A stretch of DNA of 64,000 bases from Bacillus sp. AFS037270 (GTDB taxonomy: Bacteria; Bacillota; Bacilli; Bacillales_B; DSM-18226), in contig NZ_NUNF01000014.1 of the NCBI RefSeq assembly GCF_002585305.1, forward strand, positions 136,632-200,631, given 5' to 3'. The translations under genes were made by a program, and so were the position numbers. The notes under the pieces were generated by a model that ran no database searches, was not told the DNA's origin, and was given only the letters and a program-made list of their open reading frames with translations. Each line of letters starts with the position of its first letter. Within the stretch, counting starts at the first letter, position 1. Positions 8,011 to 17,211 of this stretch are shown here, in pieces.

Positions 8011-8147
8011 TATCAATAGGAGAAATTACAGAATTTTAAAGATGTTTTTGTGGGATTAATGGGCTATATGTTGGATTTTATCGAATTGAATAGAAGATTA
8101 AATAAAGGTAAAATCTTAGATAGATTGATTTAAAGTAGGTGTATTAA

Positions 8148-10076
8148 ATGAATAATAGGCAGAAAGAACTACTTAGAATCCTACTAGTACACAAAGATGA
8201 GGTATGGCACATAAAGGATCTGTCAGAAAGGCTCGATTGTGCGGAAAAAACGGTACGTAACGATTTAGATCGGTTGGAGGAGTTTTTGCTAGATTATCCA
8301 AGTGCAAGGTTAATTCGTAAGCCTGGTTTTGGGATATCCATTGAGAGTGATGAAGGAGTGCGCTCCACTATACTGCGTAGTTTACTTTCTACCGAACCTA
8401 AAACAAATGAGGAACGGCTGTTTGAAATTGCGTTTCAGCTTTTATCGAGTAGCCATGCCATTACCTTACAGTATTTTGCGGATCGTTACTATGTCCCAAA
8501 GGCGGCGATAAAAAAGGATATAGAAATGATAACCCAATGGCTTAAGCGTTATGGACTTGAACTCGTCTCAAAGCCGCGGGTTGGAAATATGATTGAAGGG
8601 CTAGAGTTACATAAACGAAATGCCTTAGCGCATTTATCTGAGCTTATTTCCCCTTTTGCCCAAGACAAAAATGTGGTGTTGGATTTATTTTTACCTTATG
8701 AGATATCGATTGTAAGAAAAGCACTTGAGGATATGCAGGAAAGGTTTTCTATTGCTATCACAGATGGATCGTTAGACAGCTTGTTGGTTCACGCCCTGAT
8801 TATGGTCAAAAGGACCCGGCAGCGTTCGCCTGTATTTGTACAGGATTCGGAAAAGAAAATCGCCGGTGAACGCCTAGAATATCAATATACCGGTTGGTTT
8901 TTTGATATTTTAGAATCTGCCTTTGGGATCACCTTTCCGGAAGAGGAGCGGGTTTATTTTACTTGGCACCTAATTAGCAGCAAGCGAACGGAAGAAGGAA
9001 TGGATCAACTGTTAAAAGTGGATGAAGCTCTAACCAATCTTGTAATTGCTCTCATCCGGAAAATGGGGAAACTGACCCTCGTTCCATACGAGGCGGATCC
9101 TATTTTACTCAATGGTCTTACGGTCCATATGCATTCTGTCATTAATCGAATAAAATTTGGCTTTCCCATCACCAACCCGCTGCTTTCGAATATTAAAAAA
9201 ATGTACCCCTATATGTTCCATATGGTGATGATTACTCTTGAGGATATGAAGAAAATTTTTCAAATCGAGATCCCTGAGGATGAGGCAGCCTATATTGTTC
9301 TTCATTTTCAGGCCTCGGTGGAAAGGATAGAGAAGAAACGGGACATAAAGAAAAAAGCACTAATCGTTTGTCATATGGGAATTGGCATGTCTCATTTGTT
9401 GGAGGCAAAAATTGAACAGCAGTACCAAGATATTGATATTTTAGCCTGTATCGGAAAAAACGAAGTGAATAATTATGTAAAGGATGACCAAGTAGATTTT
9501 ATTATTTCTACGGTCCCGCTTGAAAAAATAAACACGGCGCATATCGTGCTCTCACCGCTTTTCGGCCATGAGGATAAGAAAAAATTAAGCCAATTTGTGG
9601 AGGGTCTGAAGGAGAAGAAGGACAAACTTCTTGAGCCAAACATTTTCGCAACCTTTTTGGAAGAAGAGCTTATATTTTTTGATGTGGAGAAAGAACACCG
9701 ATATCTGGTAGTTGAAATGCTTGCTGCTGCTCTTTTTCAAAAAGGTTATGTCAGTAATGAATATATTCATAGTGCGGTCAATCGAGAGAGGAACTCTGCG
9801 ACTGCCATCGGCGGGGGTATTGCCATTCCGCACGGGAATCCGTCATGGGTATATAAGTCTGCTATAGCTTCAGCCATCCTGAAGGAACGGCTTGAGTGGG
9901 GAAATGAACGGGTGTCACTCGTCTTTATGCTAGCTATCGCGAAGGAAAATCAAAGTGAGATTCGAGGGATTATTGGAAAGATTGCCTCTTTAAGTGAGAC
10001 GCCTCTGGTTGTTCATGCGTTAACGGCAGCAAGAGATTATCAGGAAATTTTAACTATTATTGGGAATAATGAATGA
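8148..10076 (+). CDS. manR: PRD-containing mannose operon activator, ManR type
   Basis: The 642-residue regulator has a DeoR/HTH_11-type helix-turn-helix at residues 5-60 (DLSERLDCAEKTVRNDLDRL), two PTS regulation domains at about 175-395, an EIIB-like domain with CHMGIGMSH near residue 407, and an EIIA-like domain near 500-640 with AIPHGNP around 560. This order and length match B. subtilis ManR, which activates manP and its own gene when its PTS domains report mannose transport. The start is supported by AGTAGGTG upstream. It lies between manA and manP on the same strand, and a perfect cre site precedes it. LicR or MtlR relatives are the alternative, but the neighbours favour ManR. Confidence 0.85.
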   Translation: MNNRQKELLRILLVHKDEVWHIKDLSERLDCAEKTVRNDLDRLEEFLLDYPSARLIRKPGFGISIESDEGVRSTILRSLLSTEPKTNEERLFEIAFQLLSSSHAITLQYFADRYYVPKAAIKKDIEMITQWLKRYGLELVSKPRVGNMIEGLELHKRNALAHLSELISPFAQDKNVVLDLFLPYEISIVRKALEDMQERFSIAITDGSLDSLLVHALIMVKRTRQRSPVFVQDSEKKIAGERLEYQYTGWFFDILESAFGITFPEEERVYFTWHLISSKRTEEGMDQLLKVDEALTNLVIALIRKMGKLTLVPYEADPILLNGLTVHMHSVINRIKFGFPITNPLLSNIKKMYPYMFHMVMITLEDMKKIFQIEIPEDEAAYIVLHFQASVERIEKKRDIKKKALIVCHMGIGMSHLLEAKIEQQYQDIDILACIGKNEVNNYVKDDQVDFIISTVPLEKINTAHIVLSPLFGHEDKKKLSQFVEGLKEKKDKLLEPNIFATFLEEELIFFDVEKEHRYLVVEMLAAALFQKGYVSNEYIHSAVNRERNSATAIGGGIAIPHGNPSWVYKSAIASAILKERLEWGNERVSLVFMLAIAKENQSEIRGIIGKIASLSETPLVVHALTAARDYQEILTIIGNNE

Positions 10077-10101
10077 GCGGATGGAAGGTCCACTCATTTT
10101 T
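10070..10101 (+). terminator. Terminator overlapping the end of manR
   Basis: TGAGCGGA and TCCACTCA pair around TGGAAGG and are followed by TTTTTCT. The stem begins at the manR stop codon, so manP probably has its own promoter. Confidence 0.55.
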
Positions 10102-10182
10102 CTATGGCTTTATTAATTTTATTTTACCGGAGCCTGTGGTAAAAAGTTAAAAAATTAACTGGACAAGAAGGGTTTAATATAT

Positions 10183-10198
10183 AGGTAAGCGATTACTT
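10183..10198. promoter_or_regulatory. Cre-like site before manP
   Basis: AGGTAAGCGATTACTT matches the cre consensus except at its second base. It lies 28 bases before the manP start codon, where binding would block transcription. Confidence 0.4.
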
Positions 10199-10225
10199 GC
10201 TATCTGAATAGTGGGAGGAATTAGG

Positions 10226-12169
10226 ATGGGGAAAATATTAGCTATTACTGCTTGTCCAGTTGGTATTGCTCATACGTATATGGCCGCTGAGAATTTACAA
10301 AAAGCCGGCCTCGCGTTGGGTGTAGATATAAAGGTCGAAACACAAGGTTCCATTGGTATCGAAAATGCGTTAACGGACCAAGAGATTGCCGAAGCAGATG
10401 GGATTATTATTGCAGCAGATAAAGAGGTTCCAAAGGACCGTTTTGTTGGGAAAAAACTGATTGTTACCGGTGTTCAGGATGGTATCCGTAAACCGGAAGA
10501 ATTAATTAAGCGGATTCAAAACGGTGATGCTCCGGTTTATAAGGCGGAAGCAGGAGCTGTTAGTGGGGCTGAAAAGAGTAGCTCAAAGGAAAATCCGATT
10601 TATAAGCATTTAATGAATGGCGTTTCGTATATGGTTCCATTCATTGTGGTCGGGGGATTATTGATTGCTATTGCGTTAACACTTGGCGGTGAGCAAACAC
10701 CAGGTGGAATTAAAATTCCGGATGGATCCTTTTGGAAACACATTGAGAGCCTGGGTGCTACTTCCTTTATGTTCATGGTGCCAATCTTGGCTGGTTTTAT
10801 TGCCGTAAGTATTGCCGACCGGCCAGGACTCGTACCAGGTATGATTGGCGGTTATATTGCAGCCAATGGTAGTTTTTATGGAAGTACGGCAGGTGCTGGA
10901 TTTATCGGGGGGATTATTGCCGGTTTCTTAGCTGGTTATGTGGCTCTTGCGATTAAGAAAATTAAAGTCCCAAAAGCCGTTCAGCCAGTAATGCCGATTA
11001 TCTTTATACCAATTCTATCAAGTGTGATTGTAGGATTATTATTTATTTTTGTTATTGGTCATCCAGTGGCAAGTGTGTTTACCGCTTTAACTAGCTGGCT
11101 TGCTGGAATGCAGGGCGGAAGCTCTATTCTTTTAGCGATGATTCTTGGTGCGATGATTGCTGTTGATATGGGTGGTCCATTTAATAAAGTAGCTTTCCTA
11201 TTTGGTTCAGCCATGATAGGGGAAGGAAACTATGAAATTATGGGTCCAATTGCGGCAGCGATTTGTATTCCGCCAATTGGCCTTGGACTTGCTACTTTCA
11301 TTAACAAGCGTAAATTTAGTCAAACGGAAAGAGATGCGGGTAAGGCATCGTTCACGATGGGATTATTCGGGATAACGGAAGGGGCGATTCCATTTGCTGC
11401 CCAAGATCCATTGCGTGTGATTCCGAGTATTGTTGTTGGTTCAATGGTTGGTTCTGTGATTGCGATGCTTGCTGGTGTGGGTGATAGAGTTGCACATGGT
11501 GGTCCGATTGTGGCGGTATTAGGTGCGGTTGATAATGTAGTTATGTTCTTTGTGGCGGTTATTATTGGTATTATTGTTACGGCATTTATGGTTATTGCTT
11601 TGAAGAAGAATGTGGAAGGTCCTGTACCGGTTGCAGCAGGTGTTGGCCCGGTTTCTGTGGCAAGTGCGACTGCGACTCATACAAAGGTAGAAACTGCTGT
11701 TAATACGGATATTAATAAATTAACGGATATAACCGATCTAGAACTAATTGATATCGATTTAGAAGGAACGACACGTGATGAAGTGATTGATGAACTGGTT
11801 GCTAAGTTTGATACTGAAGGTATTTTAAGTTCGAAACTGTCATTTAAACAAGCGATTTTAAATCGTGAAGGGGAGAGCTCTACTGGGCTTGGCATGAATA
11901 TTGCGATTCCTCATGGAAAATCAAGTGCAGTGAAGCGTCCAGCAGTTGCATTTGGGATTAAGCGTGACGGGGTTGATTGGAAGAGCTTAGATGGTACGGA
12001 TGCGAAGCTAATCTTTATGATCGCTGTACCAGAGAAAGCAGCAGGGGATGCCCATCTAAAGATATTGCAAATGTTATCACGGAAGTTAATGGATGACAGT
12101 TTCAGAGAGCAATTATTAGCGGTTACTTCTAAAGAAGAGGCATATAAGTTATTAGAAACTATTAAGTAA
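10226..12169 (+). CDS. manP: PTS mannose/fructose-type permease EIIBCA, ManP-like
   Basis: The 647-residue permease imports and phosphorylates its sugar. Domain order is EIIB (residues 1-100, phosphorylatable Cys in ITACPVGIAHT near residue 10), EIIC with about eight to ten membrane helices (130-465), and EIIA (505-645, His in NIAIPHGKS near 560). That B-C-A order is that of ManP of B. subtilis and differs from the A-B-C order of FruA. Linked to manR and manA, mannose is the likely substrate, giving mannose 6-phosphate for ManA. The ATG at 10226 follows GTGGGAGGAATTAGG, so the in-frame ATG at 10211 is not used. Confidence 0.88.
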   Translation: MGKILAITACPVGIAHTYMAAENLQKAGLALGVDIKVETQGSIGIENALTDQEIAEADGIIIAADKEVPKDRFVGKKLIVTGVQDGIRKPEELIKRIQNGDAPVYKAEAGAVSGAEKSSSKENPIYKHLMNGVSYMVPFIVVGGLLIAIALTLGGEQTPGGIKIPDGSFWKHIESLGATSFMFMVPILAGFIAVSIADRPGLVPGMIGGYIAANGSFYGSTAGAGFIGGIIAGFLAGYVALAIKKIKVPKAVQPVMPIIFIPILSSVIVGLLFIFVIGHPVASVFTALTSWLAGMQGGSSILLAMILGAMIAVDMGGPFNKVAFLFGSAMIGEGNYEIMGPIAAAICIPPIGLGLATFINKRKFSQTERDAGKASFTMGLFGITEGAIPFAAQDPLRVIPSIVVGSMVGSVIAMLAGVGDRVAHGGPIVAVLGAVDNVVMFFVAVIIGIIVTAFMVIALKKNVEGPVPVAAGVGPVSVASATATHTKVETAVNTDINKLTDITDLELIDIDLEGTTRDEVIDELVAKFDTEGILSSKLSFKQAILNREGESSTGLGMNIAIPHGKSSAVKRPAVAFGIKRDGVDWKSLDGTDAKLIFMIAVPEKAAGDAHLKILQMLSRKLMDDSFREQLLAVTSKEEAYKLLETIK

Positions 12170-12181
12170 TAGAAGGAAAAT

Positions 12182-12228
12182 AGCTAATACTAAGGACTCT
12201 TATGGCCTTGGTATTAGCTATTTTTATT
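12182..12228 (+). terminator. Terminator of manP
   Basis: AATAGCTAATACTAAGG pairs with CCTTGGTATTAGCTATT and is followed by TTTATTTT. It overlaps the 3' end of the VanZ relic on the other strand. Confidence 0.85.
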
Positions 12229-12360
12229 TTGAAATCTAAACCGCCATGGAGTTTTCTCTAATAAGAGGAATCCTAAGTAAGTTCCATATATATGGAGTAT
12301 TACATCGTCAATATCCGTCCATCTATCTGGCTATAATAGATGCAATGAGCTCATGGTTTG
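12214..12360 (-). pseudogene. VanZ family relic (C-terminal fragment)
   Basis: On the minus strand one frame reads SSLHLL, a stop, then PDRWTDIDDVILHIYGTYLGF. This matches the VanZ gene at 3206-3550 (IQLTMPNRWTDSNDVILNTLGTYIGF). The in-frame stop and absence of the N-terminal half mark it as a relic. It abuts the first copy of the 290-bp element. Confidence 0.75.
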
Positions 12361-12369
12361 AACTATTTC

Positions 12370-12658
12370 CCGACAAATATTTCATGATAAATAAAGATAA
12401 ATCCAGTGTTGGTGCATGTTAGGTTCACTTTTAAACAAACGTTTATGTAATGTTGAAAAAGAAGAGAAATCATAGATTCATGTTGTATATAGAGAAACAA
12501 AGCAAATCTTGATGCAAAGTCAGTTAATAATCTATTGCTTTCTTATGTCGTTACCGACAATTTTCTTTCATACTAACTCAAAAAATCCATACAGAACATT
12601 GATTTCAGCGGTTTTAAACAAACGTTTAGTTAGTATCTCTTATATGGAATGATGTCGA
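12370..12658. repeat. 290-bp non-coding element, copy 1
   Basis: The copy starts at a CCGACAA box and ends at TGTCGA. It has palindromes at 12431-12450 and 12614-12633 (TTAAACAAACGTTT core), each about 60 bases after a CGACAA box (12371 and 12555). The segment after the first palindrome (TAATGTTGAAAA) matches copy 3. Copies 2 and 3 are at 35296 and 37090. No ORF is present. Confidence 0.7.
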
Positions 12659-12755
12659 AACCTTGCTGAATGATGGAGAATCTCTGTGCTTCTCCCGCCA
12701 TGAAGATTGTCGAGTAAAAGACGCCCATGATTATCCAGTAGATTATTTTTCCAAT

Positions 12756-12793
12756 AAAAAACACCAATTCTTTGATCGAATTGGTGTTTTTGC
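12756..12793. terminator. Strong isolated hairpin
   Basis: AAAACACCAATTC and GAATTGGTGTTTT form a near-perfect stem with A-runs and T-runs on either side. No gene lies directly upstream on either strand, so it may belong to a lost gene. Confidence 0.6.
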
Positions 12794-13176
12794 CGTAATC
12801 GAATGAATCTTATTTCTGCATAACAAATTAAACTGAATTTTTAAAAATAAAAAAATATTCAAAAAAATAACTTGATTTTTAAATCAGCCAGAATTATAGT
12901 GAGTGTAAGAAACAAAGTTTCACCAAAACGAAATTCAAGAAACTTAGTTTCTCGAGTGAAATCCCTTTGCACTTTTAATCTAATTCGTTAAAAGTCTAAA
13001 AAACCCTTTTAAAACAATTAAATTTCATCGGCTAGGAAATTCCGTTACCGATTAAAGAAGGAGGAGAGCAAATCATCTATCAATGATGTGTATGAATCCC
13101 AGGCAACGTAATCAGTAAAAGGTAAGCGTATACAGGTAAGGTCAACTTTATTTTATAAAAGGAGATGTTTTTCTAA
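12794..13176. other. Leader region of the aldolase gene
   Basis: This 383-base AT-rich stretch has no credible gene. It contains a near-palindrome at about 12909-12957 (GAAACAAAGTTTC, then GAAACTTAGTTTC) and a cre-like GGTAAGCGTATACA at 13121, resembling the site before manP. Transcription of the aldolase gene probably begins here. Confidence 0.4.
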
Positions 13177-14094
13177 ATGTTGATAACCATGAAAGAATTA
13201 CTTACAGTTGCAAAGGAAAATAAATTTGCCGTAGGAGCTTTCAATGTCGCCGATAGTTCCTTTTTACGAGCAGTGGTCGAAGAGGCCGAAAGTTTAAATT
13301 CTCCTGCTATCATTGCCATTCATCCATCAGAATTAGAGTTCTTAACAGATGAGTTCTTCTCTTATGTCAGACATCGCATTTATGCAAGTCCTGTTCCATT
13401 CGTCATTCATCTGGACCATGGCGGTTCGATTGAAGAAATTCTGAGAGCGATCCGCTGCGGTTTTACATCGGTCATGATTGACGGATCCTTGCTTCCATAT
13501 GAGGAAAACGTGGCCTTAACGAAGAAAGCAACCGAAATAGCCCATGCAGTTGGGATCTCGATCGAAGGGGAATTAGGAACAATCGGCAGCACGGGGAACT
13601 CCGTGGAAGGCGGCGTGACTAAGGTTACCTATACAGATCCTGCGGAAGCAAAAGATTTCGTTGAACGTACAGGGGTTGATACACTTGCTGTCGCGATTGG
13701 AACAGCACATGGTATTTATCCCAAAAATATTAAGCCGGAATTGCAAATGGATATTTTGAAAGAAATCAATGAGCTTGTAGACATTCCACTCGTTCTACAT
13801 GGCGGATCTTCTAACCCAGACAGCGAAATTGCTCAATCCGTCCAGTTAGGCGTAAGTAAAATAAACATTTCTAGTGATATGAAATACGCTTATTTTACAA
13901 AGGCTCGCGAGATTTTAAGCACAACTGAATACTGGGATCCAAATGTGATTTACCCAGACTGCATTAAAGAAGCACGTAAAGTGATTAATTATAAAATGCA
14001 CCTCTTTAACTCAGTAGGAAAAGCCAATCTATATGAACAAAAAACCACACCCAAACAAGAAGAAAAAGTCTTAACTGGTGGTTTATATAAATAA
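13177..14094 (+). CDS. Class II ketose-bisphosphate aldolase
   Basis: The 305-residue enzyme belongs to the zinc class II aldolases (FbaA/GatY/KbaY). It shows AFNVADSSF near residue 22, the zinc motif HLDHGG near residue 80, the TIGSTGNSVEGG region, GTAHGIYP and LHGGSS near residue 206. It cleaves a ketose bisphosphate such as fructose or tagatose 1,6-bisphosphate to dihydroxyacetone phosphate and an aldehyde. AAAGGAGATG lies before the ATG. It leads a sugar locus with a lyxose isomerase, ABC importer and two sugar kinases, so a catabolic substrate other than glycolytic FBP is plausible. Confidence 0.85.
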   Translation: MLITMKELLTVAKENKFAVGAFNVADSSFLRAVVEEAESLNSPAIIAIHPSELEFLTDEFFSYVRHRIYASPVPFVIHLDHGGSIEEILRAIRCGFTSVMIDGSLLPYEENVALTKKATEIAHAVGISIEGELGTIGSTGNSVEGGVTKVTYTDPAEAKDFVERTGVDTLAVAIGTAHGIYPKNIKPELQMDILKEINELVDIPLVLHGGSSNPDSEIAQSVQLGVSKINISSDMKYAYFTKAREILSTTEYWDPNVIYPDCIKEARKVINYKMHLFNSVGKANLYEQKTTPKQEEKVLTGGLYK

Positions 14095-14191
14095 AAGCGC
14101 ATTTCCTTTTACCTACAACACGACCTACTCCTTCTAAACTATTCTTCTAAGATTCTTCACCTACTAGACTACCATCAAAAATCTATTGTAA

Positions 14192-14746
<555 letters not shown>

Positions 14747-14756
14747 CTATGTGTGA

Positions 14757-14778
14757 GGGAGAAGGTAACCTTCTCCTT
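14757..14778 (+). terminator. Hairpin after the lyxose isomerase gene
   Basis: GGAGAAGG and CCTTCTCC form a compact stem 10 bases after the stop codon. The T-run follows only 25 bases later, so termination may be partial. Confidence 0.5.
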
Positions 14779-14817
14779 CTCATTAAATGTAATTTTTTTA
14801 AAAATGATTTCATTGTT

Positions 14818-14833
14818 ATGAAAGCGTATTCAT
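14818..14833. promoter_or_regulatory. CcpA cre site before the ABC importer
   Basis: ATGAAAGCGTATTCAT fits every fixed position of the cre consensus. It lies 58 bases before the start of the binding-protein gene. Confidence 0.7.
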
Positions 14834-14891
14834 CTAATCTTTCAAACTTTCTTTTAAAAATAGAATCAATACTTTAAATGGGGGAAAAGTC

Positions 14892-16187
14892 ATGAAACTG
14901 AAAAAGTTTTACATTCTTTTGTTGGTATGTATGATGATTGCGTTGTCTGCATGTTCATCCGATCAGTCATCCACAAAGACGGATGGAAAAGATAGTAATA
15001 GTAATGTTACCACGATTAACTTTGCTGCTATTAAAACATTTGGTGTGGATTCTTGGAAAGAACTGATTAACAAATTTGAACAGCAGAACCCTACTATTAA
15101 AGTAAAGCTAACACAGATGCCTGCTCCAGCGAAAAGCACTGAAATTCATCAGTATCTTGTAACTTCCTTACAGTCCGGTCAAAGCGATATTGATGTTTTT
15201 ACTGGAGACGTTGTCTGGGTTCCAGAGTTTGCAGCTGCTGGATGGACAGAGCCAATGGATCAATATGTGAACAAAGACGAGTATTATCCAGGGGTTATTG
15301 ATGCTCTAACCTATAACGGAAAATTATCCGCCATGCCATGGTATGTGGATGGAGGAATGCTTTATTATCGTAAGGATTTATTAGAGAAATATAATAAGCC
15401 AGTGCCGAAAACGTGGGATGAAATGCTTGCGACGGCAAAGGAAATTCAAAGCAAAGAAAATAATCCAAAACTTCAACAGTTTGTATGGCAAGGAAAACAG
15501 GCTGAAGTACTTGTTTGTGACTTTGTAGAATTCCTAGGCAGCGCCGGTGGTTCAATCTTAAACACTCAAGGAAAATCCAATGCTGATTCACCAGAATTCT
15601 TAAAAACGCTTAAATTTATGAAAAAGTTAACGGATGATAAAATTTCTCCAAAATCAGTGTTAACGTTTGACGAAGAACCAAGCAGAACGGTGTTTACGGA
15701 TGGGAATGCGATTTTCCACCGTAACTGGTCCTATGTTTGGAGCGTTGCGCAAGATCCAAAACAATCTAAAGTGGTCGATAAAGTGGGTGTAGCTCCGCTA
15801 CCATCCTTCGATGGCAATAACAGTTCCTCTACAATGGGTGGTTATCAGTTCATGGTGGCAAAGAATTCTAAGAAGAAAGATGCAGCGATTAAATTTGCGC
15901 AATTCTTATCCAGCAAAGAAAGCCAGTTATACTTTGCAAGCGAGCTTGCCTTCAGCCCAACAAGACCTAGCGTGTTAGAGGACAAAGGTTTACAACAGAA
16001 AAATCCATTCTTAACTGGTTTGGATAAAGTGTTCCAAGGTACAACGGCTCGTCCTGTAAGTCCGGACTATCCTAAATTGTCATTAGTCCTTCAATCCAAT
16101 ATCTCAGGTGTCCTCTCTAATAGTATCAAGGCAGATGATGCTGCTAAACAAATAGATACTGAATTGAAAAAAATTACGAAACAATAA
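14892..16187 (+). CDS. Sugar ABC transporter substrate-binding lipoprotein
   Basis: The 431-residue protein has a lipoprotein signal (MKLKKFYILLL, lipobox LSAC near residue 20) and a family 1 solute-binding fold, with INFAAIKTFGVDSWKELINKFE at the start and SGQSDIDVFTGDVVW around residue 100. It would deliver a sugar to the two permeases encoded next. GGGGGAAAAG lies before the ATG. The gene follows a perfect cre site. Ligand is unknown; its neighbours suggest a sugar later isomerised and phosphorylated by this locus. Confidence 0.88.
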   Translation: MKLKKFYILLLVCMMIALSACSSDQSSTKTDGKDSNSNVTTINFAAIKTFGVDSWKELINKFEQQNPTIKVKLTQMPAPAKSTEIHQYLVTSLQSGQSDIDVFTGDVVWVPEFAAAGWTEPMDQYVNKDEYYPGVIDALTYNGKLSAMPWYVDGGMLYYRKDLLEKYNKPVPKTWDEMLATAKEIQSKENNPKLQQFVWQGKQAEVLVCDFVEFLGSAGGSILNTQGKSNADSPEFLKTLKFMKKLTDDKISPKSVLTFDEEPSRTVFTDGNAIFHRNWSYVWSVAQDPKQSKVVDKVGVAPLPSFDGNNSSSTMGGYQFMVAKNSKKKDAAIKFAQFLSSKESQLYFASELAFSPTRPSVLEDKGLQQKNPFLTGLDKVFQGTTARPVSPDYPKLSLVLQSNISGVLSNSIKADDAAKQIDTELKKITKQ

Positions 16188-16191
16188 ATAC

Positions 16192-16232
16192 CTTGGAGGC
16201 ACAAACTAAGTCATTCGTTTGTGCCTTCAAGT
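16192..16232 (+). terminator. Intercistronic hairpin between binding protein and permease
   Basis: TTGGAGGCACAAAC pairs with GTTTGTGCCTTCAA in a 14-base stem without a T-run. Such hairpins commonly protect the upstream message, giving more binding protein than permease; that role is inferred. Confidence 0.6.
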
Positions 16233-16250
16233 ATATGAGGTGAGTGAACC

Positions 16251-17210
16251 ATGGAAAAACAAGTCATCAGCAGCACCCCTGCCAATCTATTAGTTGTGGA
16301 GAAACCGAAGACGAAGAGGAAGTTCAATAAGCCCATGATGATTGGGTATCTGTTCTTACTGCCATCGCTATTGATTCTGTGTGTGGTAGGGATTTATCCA
16401 TTGATACAAACCCTTTATTTAAGCTTTTTTGATGTTTCCTTAACGAAACAGGGATCACATTTTATTGGATTAGAAAATTATAAGAATCTATTTAGTGATA
16501 TTTGGTTTAAAGTGGCTTATAAAAATACGTGGATTTTTACTGCAATTTCGGTTTTGATGGAAACCCTCCTAGGTCTCGTTATTGCCTTAGTCCTGAATAA
16601 GAAATTTAAAGGAAGGGGCTGGGTTAGAGCGTGTGTGTTAATTCCATGGGCGATTCCAACGGTCGTTTCTGCTAGGATGTGGGAGTGGATCTTCAATGCC
16701 GAATATGGAATTTTAAATTTTTTATTAGTAAAAACAGGAATCATTGATAGCAATGTCAATTGGCTTGGTGAAACGTCTACTGCGATGTTTGCTGCTATTT
16801 TCTCTGATGTGTGGAAAACGACGCCATTCATGGCGCTAATTATATTAGCTGGATTACAAGGGATTTCTTCGAGTCTTTATGAAGCAGCGGATATTGATGG
16901 AGCCAATAAGTGGAGACAGTTCTCTTATATCACGTTCCCATTGCTGATTCCTTCTATTATGATTGCCGTGCTATTGAGAGCACTAGATGCCTTCCGTGTC
17001 TTTGACTTGATCTTTGTTTTAACAGGAGGCGGTCCGGCTAATTCAACCGAGGTTCTTTCTTCTTATGCCTATAAGACCACATTCTCGGCAGGAGAAGTTA
17101 GCTCTGGTGCGGCGATGTCATCCCTAATGGCTGTCTCTGTGTTTGTTTTAGCGATCGTCTTGCTGTTCTTGATGAATAAAGCTTCTGAAAAAATAGAGGG
17201 AGGAAAGTAA
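16251..17210 (+). CDS. Sugar ABC transporter permease (MalF/UgpA type)
   Basis: This 319-residue integral membrane protein has about six helices and the EAA loop near residue 207 (YEAADIDGANKWRQFSYITFPLL), through which permeases touch the ATPase. The helix after PMMIGYLFLLPSLLIL and the FVLTGGGPANSTE motif are typical of the MalF-like partner. GAGGTGAG lies before the ATG. It pairs with the permease encoded one base downstream. No ATPase gene is present in this operon. Confidence 0.9.
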   Translation: MEKQVISSTPANLLVVEKPKTKRKFNKPMMIGYLFLLPSLLILCVVGIYPLIQTLYLSFFDVSLTKQGSHFIGLENYKNLFSDIWFKVAYKNTWIFTAISVLMETLLGLVIALVLNKKFKGRGWVRACVLIPWAIPTVVSARMWEWIFNAEYGILNFLLVKTGIIDSNVNWLGETSTAMFAAIFSDVWKTTPFMALIILAGLQGISSSLYEAADIDGANKWRQFSYITFPLLIPSIMIAVLLRALDAFRVFDLIFVLTGGGPANSTEVLSSYAYKTTFSAGEVSSGAAMSSLMAVSVFVLAIVLLFLMNKASEKIEGGK

Positions 17211-17211
17211 A

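Noticed and set aside
12431..12450. Reading the TTAAACAAACGTTT palindromes as CcpA cre sites
   Set aside because: They lack the TG at positions 2-3 of the cre consensus, while true cre matches are found elsewhere in the window.
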